Part shown: positions 9,850 to 19,271 of the stretch, piece by piece | Position numbering within the stretch: the first letter of the stretch is position 1 | How the letters are laid out: every line of letters starts with the position of its first letter | Source of the DNA: Salinisphaera shabanensis E1L3A | GTDB lineage: Bacteria > Pseudomonadota > Gammaproteobacteria > Nevskiales > Salinisphaeraceae | Assembly: GCF_000215955.2 (NCBI RefSeq) | Contig: NZ_AFNV02000006.1 | Location: forward strand, 91,006 to 155,005 | Length of the DNA: 64,000 nt | Reading direction: 5' to 3' | Notes under the pieces: model-generated | What the model saw: only the letters and a program-made list of their open reading frames with translations | The model's database searches: none | What the model was told of the DNA's origin: nothing | Made by a program: the position numbers and the translations under genes

Positions 9850-10572
9850 ATGAGTGTGCCCGACCACGTCGCAATCATTATGGACGGCAATGGCCGCTGG
9901 GCGAGTCGACGCGGCATGCCGCGTGCGGCTGGCCACCGGTCGGGCGCCCAGGCGGTACGCGCGATCGTGGAAAGCGCTAGAGAACAGTCAGTTAAAACAT
10001 TGACGCTGTTCGCATTTTCGAGCGAAAACTGGCAGCGGCCAAAAACTGAAGTGCGTGTGCTGCTGGATCTGTTCCGACGCACGATCCGTCGTGAAATCGA
10101 TTCCATGAACGAGTCCGGCGTACGCCTGAGCTTCATTGGCGAGCGTGCGCATTTCTCGGAAGCCCTTCGGCACGAAATGGCCCAGGCGGAGATGCGTACG
10201 CGCGACAACGCGGCCCTCAATCTCGTGATCGCGATCGACTACGGAGGCCGCTGGGATCTGGTTCAGGCCGCGCGACGGCTGGCATGCGCTTGCCGCGACA
10301 ATCAGCTCGATCCCGACGAAATCGATGAGCACAGCCTGGGCGCGCGCCTGGCGCTTGCCGAGTTTCCGGCCCCCGATCTGTTTATCCGGACGGGCGGCGA
10401 ACGTCGGGTCAGCAATTTTTTGCTCTGGGATCTTGCGTACAGCGAACTGTACTTCTCGGACGAGCTTTGGCCGGATTTTGATGGCAACAGCCTCGCCTGT
10501 GCGATCGATTGGTTCGGACAGCGCCAGCGTCGGTTCGGGCGTTTGCCGCAAGCTGCGGCGACGGGTCTTTAA
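9850..10572 (+). CDS. uppS: (2E,6E)-farnesyl-diphosphate-specific di-trans,poly-cis-undecaprenyl diphosphate synthase
   Basis: Adds eight isopentenyl units to farnesyl diphosphate to give the C55 lipid carrier for peptidoglycan, LPS and other envelope polymers. Conserved blocks: HVAIIMDGNGRWA (residues 6-18, catalytic Asp), GHRSGAQAVR, FAFSSENWQRP and the C-terminal RTGGERRVSNFLLWDLAYSE with FSDELWPDF. The 240-aa length is normal. It consumes isoprenoid precursors although the three MEP-pathway genes that usually sit in this neighbourhood are missing (see findings). cdsA starts 5 nt after its stop. Confidence 0.96.
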   Translation: MSVPDHVAIIMDGNGRWASRRGMPRAAGHRSGAQAVRAIVESAREQSVKTLTLFAFSSENWQRPKTEVRVLLDLFRRTIRREIDSMNESGVRLSFIGERAHFSEALRHEMAQAEMRTRDNAALNLVIAIDYGGRWDLVQAARRLACACRDNQLDPDEIDEHSLGARLALAEFPAPDLFIRTGGERRVSNFLLWDLAYSELYFSDELWPDFDGNSLACAIDWFGQRQRRFGRLPQAAATGL

Positions 10573-10577
10573 GGCGT

Positions 10578-11408
10578 ATGCTCGTCACGCGCATTGCGAC
10601 GGCCCTGGTTCTTGTACCTCTGGCCGTACTGGGCATGTTGTATTTGCCAACGTTTGCGATCACGTTGGTGTTCGCCACGTTGATGCTGCTCGGCGCCTGG
10701 GAGTGGGCCGGTCTGCTGCGCCTTGGCGATACCGGACACGTATTGCTGGTGCTCGCTACAGCGCTACTGATTTTTCTGTTCGCGCTCGTTCGTAGCCAGT
10801 TGTGGCTGGTCGCTGTCGACAACCTGCTCATCGGCGCGGCGTGTATCTGGTGGCTGATCGCGATCGGGTGGATCGTGCGTTACCCGAACGGCTGGGCGCG
10901 GGTAATGGGGCGCACCGACATCGGCGCCGCGACCGGCGTTCTAACGCTCGTGGCAGCAGTCGCAGCCGTGACCTATCTGCATCAGAGCGATCAAGGTGCA
11001 CTGTTACTGCTGGCTTTCTTCTTTCTGGTATGGGCGGCCGATACCGGCGCTTATATCGCAGGTCGCACGATGGGCCGGCACAAGCTAGTGCCCGCGGTCA
11101 GTCCGGGCAAGACGCGGGAGGGCGCCATCGGCGGTATCGTTGCGGCCATGGTTTTCGCAGGCGCCGGCGCGTGGGCGTTGGGTTATGGTGGAGACCGCCT
11201 GGTCGGCTTCGTCGTGCTGGGCGCCTGGGTGGCGGTTATTTCCATCGTGGGCGATCTGACGATCAGCATGTTCAAGCGTCATGCGGGTATCAAGGACAGC
11301 GGGACGCTGTTTCCCGGTCATGGCGGCGTACTCGATCGACTGGATAGTGTGCTCGCGGCGGCGCCCTGGTTTGTTGCGGGCCTGCATTGGCTGCCGAGCG
11401 CAATTTGA
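10578..11408 (+). CDS. cdsA: Phosphatidate cytidylyltransferase (CDP-diglyceride synthase)
   Basis: Integral inner-membrane enzyme forming CDP-diacylglycerol from CTP and phosphatidate, the branch point of phospholipid synthesis. The ATG at 10578 gives 276 aa starting MLVTRIATALVL; the frame is open further upstream in uppS but this start gives the usual N-terminal hydrophobic helix. About seven to eight membrane segments are visible. The C-terminal signature SMFKRHAGIKDSGTLFPGHGG with DRLDS is diagnostic. In most gammaproteobacteria dxr follows; here only 130 nt separate cdsA from rseP. Confidence 0.96.
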   Translation: MLVTRIATALVLVPLAVLGMLYLPTFAITLVFATLMLLGAWEWAGLLRLGDTGHVLLVLATALLIFLFALVRSQLWLVAVDNLLIGAACIWWLIAIGWIVRYPNGWARVMGRTDIGAATGVLTLVAAVAAVTYLHQSDQGALLLLAFFFLVWAADTGAYIAGRTMGRHKLVPAVSPGKTREGAIGGIVAAMVFAGAGAWALGYGGDRLVGFVVLGAWVAVISIVGDLTISMFKRHAGIKDSGTLFPGHGGVLDRLDSVLAAAPWFVAGLHWLPSAI

Positions 11409-11538
11409 AGCGTTAGCCAGGTCTTGGGTCTGCACAGGTAGACTACTATGCAGGCATCCTCGGGTCGCGAGCGTGCGTTCCATCCAGTGATCCAATCCTA
11501 GCCGGTCGCAATTCCGGCGCGCAGGAGAAGTGAATTAC

Positions 11539-12900
11539 ATGTCTGACTGGCTGATGTCGGTTCCGGCGTTCATCGTGGCAATCGGCCTGCTCGTGGCGGT
11601 ACATGAATACGGCCATTTCTGGGTTGCGCGTCGTATGGGCGTGAAGGTGTTGCGCTATTCGATCGGGTTCGGCAACCGAGTCTGGGGCTTTACCGGTCGA
11701 AAAAGCGGCATCGAATACTGGTTGTCGGCGATCCCGTTGGGCGGCTACGTCAAGATGCTTGACGAGCGCGAAGGTGAAGTCGCGGAGGCGGACAAGCCCT
11801 ATGCGTTCAATCGCCAGCACCCGGCGCGCCGTATCGCGATCGTCGCCGCCGGCCCGGGCGTGAATTTCCTGTTCGCGGTAGCGGCTTACTGGCTCGTATT
11901 CATGATCGGCGTCGCGGGCATCAAGCCCATGATCGGTGCCGCGCCCGAATCCAGTCTCGCGGCCGAGGCGGGCTTGGGCGCTGGCGAACAGATCGTGGCG
12001 ATCGACGACCGTAAGATCGAAAACTGGGAAGACCTGCGCCTCGGTCTGATCGAGCGCGGCCTCGACGGCGATTCGATCGCGTTGAGCGTACGCGCCGAAG
12101 ACGGGGACGTTCGCCAGGTCACACTTGATCTTACCGATGTGCCGGCCGACCCGGAAAAGATGTTCGATCGACTCGGGCTCATGCCTTATCAGCCGCCGGC
12201 CACGCCGCTCATCGCGGATGTGCTTGCGGATAGTCCGGCCAGCCGGGCCGGACTGGAAAAGGGCGATGAAATAAAGGCGGTCGATGGCGAAACGGTCGAC
12301 ACGCCCCAGGCGTTGGTCGAGCGCATCAAATCCCGCCCCGGTGAACAGGTCGTTCTGTCGGTTGCACGCGATGGACAGACTCGCGATATCCCCGTGTCCC
12401 TGGCATCGGTCGACAATGACGCGGGCGAAGCCGAAGGACGGCTTGGCGCCCAGATCGGTGTCGACGCCGAAGCCTGGCAGAGCATGCGCACCACGCGCCA
12501 GCTCGGACCCGTTGCCGCGATTCCTGCGGCCGTGGCAAAGACATGGGAAGTGTCGGCACTGACGGTTCGGCTCATGGCGCGCATGGTCACCGGCGAGGTG
12601 TCGTTGCGAAACGTTAGCGGTCCGATTCAGATCGCCAGCTATGCTGGACAGACGGCCAGTATCGGTCTCGAAGCGTTCGTCGGCTTTCTGGCCCTGGTGA
12701 GCGTCAGTCTGGCCGTGCTCAACCTCCTGCCGATTCCGGTGTTAGACGGGGGGCATCTTCTGTATTATTCGATCGAATGGATAAGGGGCCGACCTCTTTC
12801 GGAGGCGGTACAGGTCGCGGGGCAGCAGGTCGGCATGGTCGCTCTCCTGATGCTGATGACCCTGGCTTTCTACAACGATATCCTGCGCTTGCTCGGGTAA
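11539..12900 (+). CDS. rseP: Site-2 zinc metalloprotease RseP
   Basis: Intramembrane protease that cleaves anti-sigma factor RseA in the envelope stress response and removes remnant signal peptides. The zinc motif HEYGH is in the first membrane segment (about residues 21-25), two PDZ domains lie in the periplasmic loop (about 115-195 and 205-290), and the second catalytic motif NLLPIPVLDGGHL is near residue 395. The start was set at the ATG at 11539, 10 nt after AGGAGA (11523-11528); a GTG at 11530 is too close to that site. The product is 453 aa, matching E. coli (450). bamA follows. Confidence 0.96.
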   Translation: MSDWLMSVPAFIVAIGLLVAVHEYGHFWVARRMGVKVLRYSIGFGNRVWGFTGRKSGIEYWLSAIPLGGYVKMLDEREGEVAEADKPYAFNRQHPARRIAIVAAGPGVNFLFAVAAYWLVFMIGVAGIKPMIGAAPESSLAAEAGLGAGEQIVAIDDRKIENWEDLRLGLIERGLDGDSIALSVRAEDGDVRQVTLDLTDVPADPEKMFDRLGLMPYQPPATPLIADVLADSPASRAGLEKGDEIKAVDGETVDTPQALVERIKSRPGEQVVLSVARDGQTRDIPVSLASVDNDAGEAEGRLGAQIGVDAEAWQSMRTTRQLGPVAAIPAAVAKTWEVSALTVRLMARMVTGEVSLRNVSGPIQIASYAGQTASIGLEAFVGFLALVSVSLAVLNLLPIPVLDGGHLLYYSIEWIRGRPLSEAVQVAGQQVGMVALLMLMTLAFYNDILRLLG

Positions 12901-12916
12901 GTAAGGTTCTTAAAAT

Positions 12917-15280
12917 ATGCCTGTATGTGTGACGCGCGCGTTTGCCGTGCTCCTGTGTCTTTTTGCTGCGAGCGCGTGGGCGCAGGCGCAATCGCCGGAT
13001 TCCGGTTACGACTTTCGAGTGGACGATGTCCGGGTGGTCGGCGTGCAGCGACTCGAACCGGGTACGGTGCTGACGTACCTGCCGCTGTCTGTCGGCGATC
13101 GGCTTAGCGAAGCGCGCGCCCAGCAATCGATCCGTGCGCTTTACGACACCGGCCTGTTCGAGAACGTTGCCCTGCAGCGCGAAGGCAATACGCTGATCGT
13201 CGACGTCACCGAGCGCCCCGAGATCGCGAGTTTCTCGATCGAAGGCAACAAGAACATCGGTGGTGACGAACTCAAGGATGCACTAGCTCAGCAAGGTCTG
13301 GCCCAGGGCGAGCTTTACAAGCGCTCGCTCGTTGACCAGCTCGAGCAGGAGCTGCGTCGTCAGTATTACGCCAACGGTTATTACAGCGTAGACATCGATA
13401 CGCAGGTCAAGGAACTCGACAATAACCGTGTCGCCATCGATATCGATGTCACCGAAGGCGAGGTCGCCTCGATCAAGGACATCAACATCATCGGTAACGA
13501 GCATTTCAGCGACGATGAACTGCGCGATGTGTTTGAGCTGGAAGCCAGTTCGCCGGCCTATACCCGTCCGCTGACATTCTGGCGCAGCCGCGACCGGTAT
13601 TCGCGCGAGAAATTGCTCGGCGATCTGGAGTCACTGAACTCGTTCTATCAGAACCGCGGTTATATCCGTTTCAACGTGTCCTCGATTCAGGTGTCGCTGT
13701 CGCCGGACAATCGCAATATCTTCTTGACGATCAACGTCGATGAAGGCGATCAGTACACGATCAGCGATTACGAGTTCGCCGGCGACATGATCGTGCCGCA
13801 GACCAGCCTGCAGCGGCTGGTGACGGTCGAGCCGGGCGAGATATTTTCGCGCGGCGATGTCGACGCCTCGGCCAACAGCATCAGCTCCGGTCTGGCCGAT
13901 TTCGGCTATGCGTTCGCCGATGTGGATCCGCTGACCCGTATCAATGACGAAGACAAGACCGTCGATCTGACCTTCTTTATCGACCCCGGCAAGCGCGCCT
14001 ACGTGCGTCAGATCACGTTCAACGGCAACGAAAAGACCAACGACGAAACCCTGCGTCGTGAGATGCGTCAGTTCGAAGGCGCGCCGTTCTCGCGTCGCGG
14101 CGTGGAACGCTCACGTACACGACTGGCACGTCTGCCCTATATGCAGGATGTACAGGTCAACACCGAGAAAGTGGCGGGCAGCGAAGATCTGGTCGATGTC
14201 GACTACGATCTCACCGAGCGCGCCGCAGGCACATTGCAATTCGGTGTCGGCTTCTCGGACGCGCAGGGCTTTCTCATCAACGGCAGCGTTTCGCATAGCA
14301 ACTTCCGTGGCACGGGCAATCGCCTGAGCCTGCGTGCAGAAACCAACGACTACGCCAAGAGCGTGGGCGCCAGCTGGACCGACCCATATTTCACCGACGA
14401 AGGCGTGTCACGCACGATTTCGGCTTTCTACCGCAATACCGATCAGCTGATTCGTATCGGCTCCGGGTTCGATCTGAATTCGGTCGGCGGTGCGGTGACG
14501 TTTGGCCTACCGATCACCGAGTACTCCCAGCTGCGTGCCGGTCTCGGCGTGGAGCGCAACGAGATCAACTCGGCGGTCAACCGCGACGGCGAGGAACAGC
14601 TGTCCGACGAGCTGGCCGACTTCATCGACGAGAACGGCAAGGAAGCCACGACCTATGAACTGCAGACGGGCTGGTCGCGGGATACGCGTAACCGCACGTT
14701 CTTCGCGACTCGTGGCAGCAATACCCAGTTCGAATTCAATATTAAGGGGCCGGGTTCGGATCTGGAGTATTACGACACCAGTTTCGAGCACGAGCGCTAT
14801 TTCCGAGTGGGCGCCTGGGTACCGGGCTTGTCCGATAAGATGGTTCTATCGATGGATGGTCGTGTGGCCCAGACCGACGTCTGGGGCGAGGGTGAGGATG
14901 TCCCGCCCTATGACAACTTCTTTGCCGGCGGCGCGCGTTCGGTGCGCGGTTACTCCAACGGCGGCCTTGGCCCGCGGGATTCGCTCGACAACCCGTTCGG
15001 TGGTCAATTCCTGACCACGTTGCAGAGCGAACTGGTCATCCCGACCTTCCTCGAATCGGATAACAAGTCGACGCGTCTGACAGCGTTCTACGACATCGGT
15101 AACGTCTATGAAGACGCCAGCGATTTCGAAGCCTCGGAGCTGCGCAAGTCTGCCGGCGTTGCCTTTTACTGGTTCACGCCGTTCTTCGGGCTGTTGCGCG
15201 TAAGCTACGCTGCTTACGTCGACGATCCGGACAACGACGATGTCGATCGCTTCCAGTTCTCCTTCGGCGTCGGGCTCTAG
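12917..15280 (+). CDS. bamA: Outer membrane protein assembly factor BamA
   Basis: Omp85-family core of the BAM complex that inserts beta-barrel proteins in the outer membrane. 787 aa: signal peptide (about residues 1-24, ending ASAWAQA), five POTRA domains (about 30-430), then the 16-strand barrel. The conserved loop-6 motif is VRGYSNGGLGPRD (about residue 675). The C-terminus ends FQFSFGVGL, with Leu rather than the usual Phe or Trp as last residue. rseP upstream and skp downstream form the standard envelope-biogenesis order. Confidence 0.97.
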   Translation: MPVCVTRAFAVLLCLFAASAWAQAQSPDSGYDFRVDDVRVVGVQRLEPGTVLTYLPLSVGDRLSEARAQQSIRALYDTGLFENVALQREGNTLIVDVTERPEIASFSIEGNKNIGGDELKDALAQQGLAQGELYKRSLVDQLEQELRRQYYANGYYSVDIDTQVKELDNNRVAIDIDVTEGEVASIKDINIIGNEHFSDDELRDVFELEASSPAYTRPLTFWRSRDRYSREKLLGDLESLNSFYQNRGYIRFNVSSIQVSLSPDNRNIFLTINVDEGDQYTISDYEFAGDMIVPQTSLQRLVTVEPGEIFSRGDVDASANSISSGLADFGYAFADVDPLTRINDEDKTVDLTFFIDPGKRAYVRQITFNGNEKTNDETLRREMRQFEGAPFSRRGVERSRTRLARLPYMQDVQVNTEKVAGSEDLVDVDYDLTERAAGTLQFGVGFSDAQGFLINGSVSHSNFRGTGNRLSLRAETNDYAKSVGASWTDPYFTDEGVSRTISAFYRNTDQLIRIGSGFDLNSVGGAVTFGLPITEYSQLRAGLGVERNEINSAVNRDGEEQLSDELADFIDENGKEATTYELQTGWSRDTRNRTFFATRGSNTQFEFNIKGPGSDLEYYDTSFEHERYFRVGAWVPGLSDKMVLSMDGRVAQTDVWGEGEDVPPYDNFFAGGARSVRGYSNGGLGPRDSLDNPFGGQFLTTLQSELVIPTFLESDNKSTRLTAFYDIGNVYEDASDFEASELRKSAGVAFYWFTPFFGLLRVSYAAYVDDPDNDDVDRFQFSFGVGL

Positions 15281-15312
15281 TCAGGACGAAGGCGATTCAG
15301 GAGATGGCTGAC

Positions 15313-15852
15313 ATGTATTCGATACGGCTAGTACCGGTCACGATCGTCGTGGCATTTGCGCTTGCGTTCGCCGCGCCGCTGCGGGCGGCGGGCACGAGCG
15401 CAGAAACCGGCAGCGAAATCCTGCGTATCGGGGTGGTGGACGTCTCGCGGGTCGTCAACGAATCGCCCCAGGCCGCGCGTGCCAAATCGAGCATGGCGAC
15501 GCAGTTTGCCAAGCGCAAGAATGATCTCGAAGCCAAGTCGAACGCCTTGCGCCAGGATATGGATCGGCTTGCCCAGGATGGGGCGGTCATGAGCGATGGC
15601 GATCGCGATAAGCTGCAAAGCGCGATCCGTGATCGCCAGCGCGAATTGCAGCTTGAGCGCAGCAAATACAACGACGATGTGTCCGATGCCGAACACAAAG
15701 AGTTCGAGCAGATGCGCGCGGATATTCTGGACATTATCGACCAGTACGCGGACGACAACGGCTACGACCTCATTCTGGGCGACGGCGTGTTGTATAGCAG
15801 CGAAGCGGTCGATGTGACCGACGAGATCCTGGCCGAACTCGGGGACCGCTAG
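15313..15852 (+). CDS. skp: Periplasmic chaperone Skp (OmpH family)
   Basis: Trimeric periplasmic holdase that carries unfolded outer-membrane proteins to BAM. From the ATG at 15313 the protein is 179 aa: a signal peptide ([19 protein letters not shown]...LRAA), then [10 protein letters not shown], a long charged coiled coil (about residues 50-130) and the closing [11 protein letters not shown] strand, all typical of OmpH/Skp. The ATG at 15304 abuts the ribosome-binding site AGGAG (15299-15303), so the one 9 nt further on was chosen. It lies between bamA and lpxD. Confidence 0.93.
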   Translation: MYSIRLVPVTIVVAFALAFAAPLRAAGTSAETGSEILRIGVVDVSRVVNESPQAARAKSSMATQFAKRKNDLEAKSNALRQDMDRLAQDGAVMSDGDRDKLQSAIRDRQRELQLERSKYNDDVSDAEHKEFEQMRADILDIIDQYADDNGYDLILGDGVLYSSEAVDVTDEILAELGDR

Positions 15853-15854
15853 TC

Positions 15855-16901
15855 ATGGCTGCGAGCACGGCGCCTGCGGTCACGCTCGCGATGCTGGCCG
15901 ATCGTTTCGATCTTGTTACGCGCGGCGATCCGCAAACGCAGATCAGCGGCGTTTGTGCGCTCGACCCCGGCCTGCCGGGGTGTATCGCGTTCGCCGAGAA
16001 CGCCTCGCAGCTGAACGCAATTCGTCATACGCAAGCGACGGCTGTCGTCTGCCCGGCACCGGTTGCCGATGAAGTCAATATCAGCGCGCTTGTTGTAAAG
16101 CAGCCGCGGCTGGCTTTTGCCCGTATTGCAGCACTTTTCGACCGGCCGAAGCCAGACGCTGGCATAGACGAACGTGCGGTAGTCGCGGCATCCGCAACCG
16201 TCGATCCCCAGGCGAGCATCGCTAGCAACGCCGTTATTGGTGAAAACGCCGTGGTGGCCGCCGGCGCGGTTATCGGAGCGAATACTGTACTCGGCGACCG
16301 CGTGCATGTTGGCGTGGATACGCGTATCGCGAGCAACTGCAGCATTGGCGACGATGTGAGTATCGGCGCCCGTGTGTCGATCGAAGCGAATGCCGTCATC
16401 GGTGGGCGTGGGTTCGGGCTGGTGCACAACGGCAGCGGCTGGGAGCCGATTCCACAGATGGGGCGCGTACGGATTGCCGACGATGTGGAAATCGGCGCCG
16501 GCACGACGATCGACCGTGGCGCGCTCGACGACACCGTCATCGCGCGCGGTGTGAAGATCGATAATCAGGTGCATATTGCTCACAACTGCGTTATCGGCGA
16601 ACACACCGTTATTGCCGGCTGCACCGGTATTGCTGGTTCCTGCACGATCGGTTCGAACTGCATGATCGGCGGTGGCGTGGGTATCGGCGATCACGTCACG
16701 ATCGCAGACGGTGTGATCATCACCGCGGCAAGCCAGGTCCCCAAGAACATCGACCGGGGCGGCGTATACTCCTCGACTTTTCGCGCCATGCCGGCCACCG
16801 GCTGGCGCAAGCGCCTTGCCCTTTTTCGACAGCTCGACAAGATCGAGCGTCGCCTGCGGCGAGTTGAGCGCGCCGGCCCATCATCGGAGAACAACGAATG
16901 A
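15855..16901 (+). CDS. lpxD: UDP-3-O-(3-hydroxyacyl)glucosamine N-acyltransferase
   Basis: Third step of lipid A synthesis: adds the N-linked 3-hydroxyacyl chain from ACP to UDP-3-O-acyl-glucosamine. The 348 aa comprise a uridine-binding N-terminal domain (about 1-100), a left-handed beta-helix of hexapeptide repeats (about 110-300) and a C-terminal helix. The catalytic His is in [11 protein letters not shown] (about residue 236-246), and the GGRGFG and GVYSS segments are conserved. Its stop overlaps the fabZ start by 4 nt. Confidence 0.97.
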   Translation: MAASTAPAVTLAMLADRFDLVTRGDPQTQISGVCALDPGLPGCIAFAENASQLNAIRHTQATAVVCPAPVADEVNISALVVKQPRLAFARIAALFDRPKPDAGIDERAVVAASATVDPQASIASNAVIGENAVVAAGAVIGANTVLGDRVHVGVDTRIASNCSIGDDVSIGARVSIEANAVIGGRGFGLVHNGSGWEPIPQMGRVRIADDVEIGAGTTIDRGALDDTVIARGVKIDNQVHIAHNCVIGEHTVIAGCTGIAGSCTIGSNCMIGGGVGIGDHVTIADGVIITAASQVPKNIDRGGVYSSTFRAMPATGWRKRLALFRQLDKIERRLRRVERAGPSSENNE

Positions 16902-17347
16902 GCGATCAAGACGACATCAAAGCCATCATGCGGCAATTACCGCACAGGTTTCCTTTTCTCTTGGTGGACCGCGTACTCTCCTGCGAACCGGGCAAGTCGA
17001 TCACCGCGATCAAGAACGTCACCATCAATGAGCCGTTCTTTCCGGGGCATTTTCCGAGTGAGCCGGTCATGCCGGGCGTTCTCATCCTCGAAGCGCTGGC
17101 GCAGGCCGGTCTGATTCTGGGTATGCGTACGGTGGAATCGGAAGAGGGCACGATCGTATACTTTGCCGGCATCGACAAGGCACGGTTCAAGCGCCGCGTT
17201 GTCCCGGGTGACCAATTGTTGCTCAAGCTCGTGGTCGGCTCTGCCAAGAAGCGCATTTGGCGCTTCGACGCCGAAGCCTGGGTCGGCGACGAACTGGCCT
17301 GTCGCGCACAGATGATGGCGGTGCCGGGGAAGCCCGATGCCAATTGA
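16898..17347 (+). CDS. fabZ: 3-hydroxyacyl-[ACP] dehydratase FabZ
   Basis: Hot-dog-fold dehydratase of fatty acid elongation; it competes with LpxA and LpxD for 3-hydroxyacyl-ACP and so balances membrane phospholipid against lipid A. The active-site blocks are [12 protein letters not shown] (about residues 12-23), [23 protein letters not shown] (His about 49, Glu about 63), and the C-terminal VVPGDQL. 149 aa is normal. It overlaps lpxD at its start and lpxA at its end (11 nt), tight coupling typical of lpxD-fabZ-lpxA-lpxB. Confidence 0.97.
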   Translation: MSDQDDIKAIMRQLPHRFPFLLVDRVLSCEPGKSITAIKNVTINEPFFPGHFPSEPVMPGVLILEALAQAGLILGMRTVESEEGTIVYFAGIDKARFKRRVVPGDQLLLKLVVGSAKKRIWRFDAEAWVGDELACRAQMMAVPGKPDAN

Positions 17348-18110
17348 TCCCAGTGCACAAGTTCATCCCGAAGCCGACGTCGCCGACGATGTCGATATCG
17401 GCCCGTTCAGCGTTATCGGGCCGCACGTCAAGATCGGCGCGGGCACGCGCGTGGGTCCGCATGTGGTCATCTCGGGCCATACGACGATCGGGCGCGATAA
17501 CCAGATTTTCCAGTTCGTATCGCTCGGTGCCGAGCCGCAGCATCGTGTTTATGCGGGCGAGCCAACACGGCTTACGATCGGCGACCGCAATACGTTTCGT
17601 GAATATTGCAGCGTGCACCGCGGCACGGTGATCGATCAGAGCGAAACCATCATTGGCGACGACAATCTGTTGATGGCGTATACACATGTCGCCCACGATT
17701 GCGTGCTGGGCAATGGCATCACCATGGCCAATGGCGCGAGTCTCGCCGGCCATGTGCGCATCGGCGATTTCTGCATTCTCGCCGGCTTCGCGTTGGTCTA
17801 CCAGTTCCGGCGCGTGGGCACGATGGCGTTTCTGGCGTATTGCAGCGGCGTGCAGCAGGACGTACCGGCCTTCGTCCGTAGTGCGGGCGCGCCGGCAGTG
17901 CCGCACGGGGTGAATTCCGTCGGCATGCGCCGGCGTGGCTATACGGAAGAAGAAGTGACTGCGGCCAAGCGCGCGTATCGCACCATCTATCGTTCCAAGC
18001 TACGTCTGGAACAGGCGCGCGAAGCGCTTCGCGAGCCGGCCCAGTCGAGCGAGGCGGTACGCTTGATGCTCGAATCGCTCGAACAGGCCGAGCGCGGCAT
18101 TATCCGCTAG
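17337..18110 (+). CDS. lpxA: UDP-N-acetylglucosamine O-acyltransferase (unusual acyl-chain ruler)
   Basis: First step of lipid A synthesis: 3-O-acylation of UDP-GlcNAc from 3-hydroxyacyl-ACP. 257 aa, a hexapeptide beta-helix followed by a C-terminal helical bundle. Catalytic His120 is in THVAHD (E. coli His125), and His139 of LAGHV is kept. Two substitutions stand out: the residue matching E. coli His160 is Tyr155 (LVYQF) and that matching Gly173 is Tyr168 (FLAYCSG). Gly173 in E. coli sets the C14 chain length and Met in Pseudomonas gives C10, so a bulky Tyr predicts a short acyl chain (inference). Confidence 0.95.
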   Translation: MPIDPSAQVHPEADVADDVDIGPFSVIGPHVKIGAGTRVGPHVVISGHTTIGRDNQIFQFVSLGAEPQHRVYAGEPTRLTIGDRNTFREYCSVHRGTVIDQSETIIGDDNLLMAYTHVAHDCVLGNGITMANGASLAGHVRIGDFCILAGFALVYQFRRVGTMAFLAYCSGVQQDVPAFVRSAGAPAVPHGVNSVGMRRRGYTEEEVTAAKRAYRTIYRSKLRLEQAREALREPAQSSEAVRLMLESLEQAERGIIR

Positions 18111-18113
18111 CAC

Positions 18114-19271
18114 GTGACAGATGCCCCGAGGCGATTCTTCATCGTCGCCGGCGAACAGTCCGGCGACGTGCTCGGCGCGGGGCTGATCCGCGCGCTGACA
18201 AAACGCTATCCGCAGGCGCGTTTCGAGGGCGTGACCGGGCCGCTCATGCGCGAGGCCGGCTGTGAAACGCGGGCCGATATCGAAGAATTGTCGCTGTTCG
18301 GCATCAGCGAAGTGATCGGCGAGATACCGCGCCTGTTGCGCCTGCGTCGGCGTCTGTTCGAGCGCGTTGTCGAGAACGCACCCGATGCGTTCATCGGTAT
18401 CGATGCGCCGGCGTTCAATACCGGCCTGGAAATGCGGGTTCGCGCGCGCGGCATTACCACGGTGCACTACGTATGTCCCACCGCCTGGGCTTGGCGTCAG
18501 GGACGCACGAAAAACATCCGCAAGGCCGTGGATCTGTTGCTGGCGATCTTTCCGTTCGAAGAAGCGTTTTTTCGGCGTTTCGATATTCCGGTCACCTTCG
18601 TCGGCCACCCGTTGGCCAACGAGCTGCCGCTGCATCCGGACAGCGCGAGCGCGCGGCGTGCGCTGGAGCTTGATGGCGACGCGCCGCTGTTGGGGCTGCT
18701 GCCGGGCAGTCGGCGATCTGAAGTCAGCCGTTTGGGCCCGGTGTTCATAGAAACAGCGCGCTGGCTGCGTGCCCGCCACCCCGAACTTCGGTTTGTAGCA
18801 CCCATGGCGACGCCGGCGGTGCGCGCGCTGTTTGAAGCACAGATTGCGCGGGCGGGCGCGGATATGGACATCCGCCTGGTCGATGGACGTTCGCGCGAGA
18901 TAATGCGAGCGGCCGACGTGTTGCTGCTCGCCTCGGGCACGGCCACGCTGGAAGCGCTACTGGCAAAGACGCCGATGGTGGTGGCGTACAAGCTCTCGCC
19001 CATGAATTACGCGATCGCGCGTGTGTTCAATCTCATCAAGACCGAACACGTCAGCATGCCCAACCTGCTCGCGAAGCGCGCGCTTGTACCTGAATGTCTT
19101 CAGCAACAGGCGCGCGTATCGGTGATCGGGCCCGAAGTGGATCGACTACTCGAATCGCAAGCCGCGCGTGCAGCCCAGACCGATGCATTTGCTGGCATTC
19201 ATCAACAGCTCGCACTCGATGCGGACGAGCGGGCGGCCGACGCTGTCGCACAACTGCTCGAGGCGCGTTGA
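18114..19271 (+). CDS. lpxB: Lipid-A-disaccharide synthase
   Basis: Family GT19 glycosyltransferase that joins lipid X and UDP-diacylglucosamine into the lipid A disaccharide at the inner membrane. The start is GTG (18114), 3 nt after the lpxA stop. Blocks typical of Lpx[15 protein letters not shown] (residues 9-22), [33 protein letters not shown] (about 117-130), [10 protein letters not shown] and [13 protein letters not shown], and [11 protein letters not shown] near residue 268. 385 aa is normal. rnhB overlaps its stop codon. Confidence 0.97.
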   Translation: MTDAPRRFFIVAGEQSGDVLGAGLIRALTKRYPQARFEGVTGPLMREAGCETRADIEELSLFGISEVIGEIPRLLRLRRRLFERVVENAPDAFIGIDAPAFNTGLEMRVRARGITTVHYVCPTAWAWRQGRTKNIRKAVDLLLAIFPFEEAFFRRFDIPVTFVGHPLANELPLHPDSASARRALELDGDAPLLGLLPGSRRSEVSRLGPVFIETARWLRARHPELRFVAPMATPAVRALFEAQIARAGADMDIRLVDGRSREIMRAADVLLLASGTATLEALLAKTPMVVAYKLSPMNYAIARVFNLIKTEHVSMPNLLAKRALVPECLQQQARVSVIGPEVDRLLESQAARAAQTDAFAGIHQQLALDADERAADAVAQLLEAR

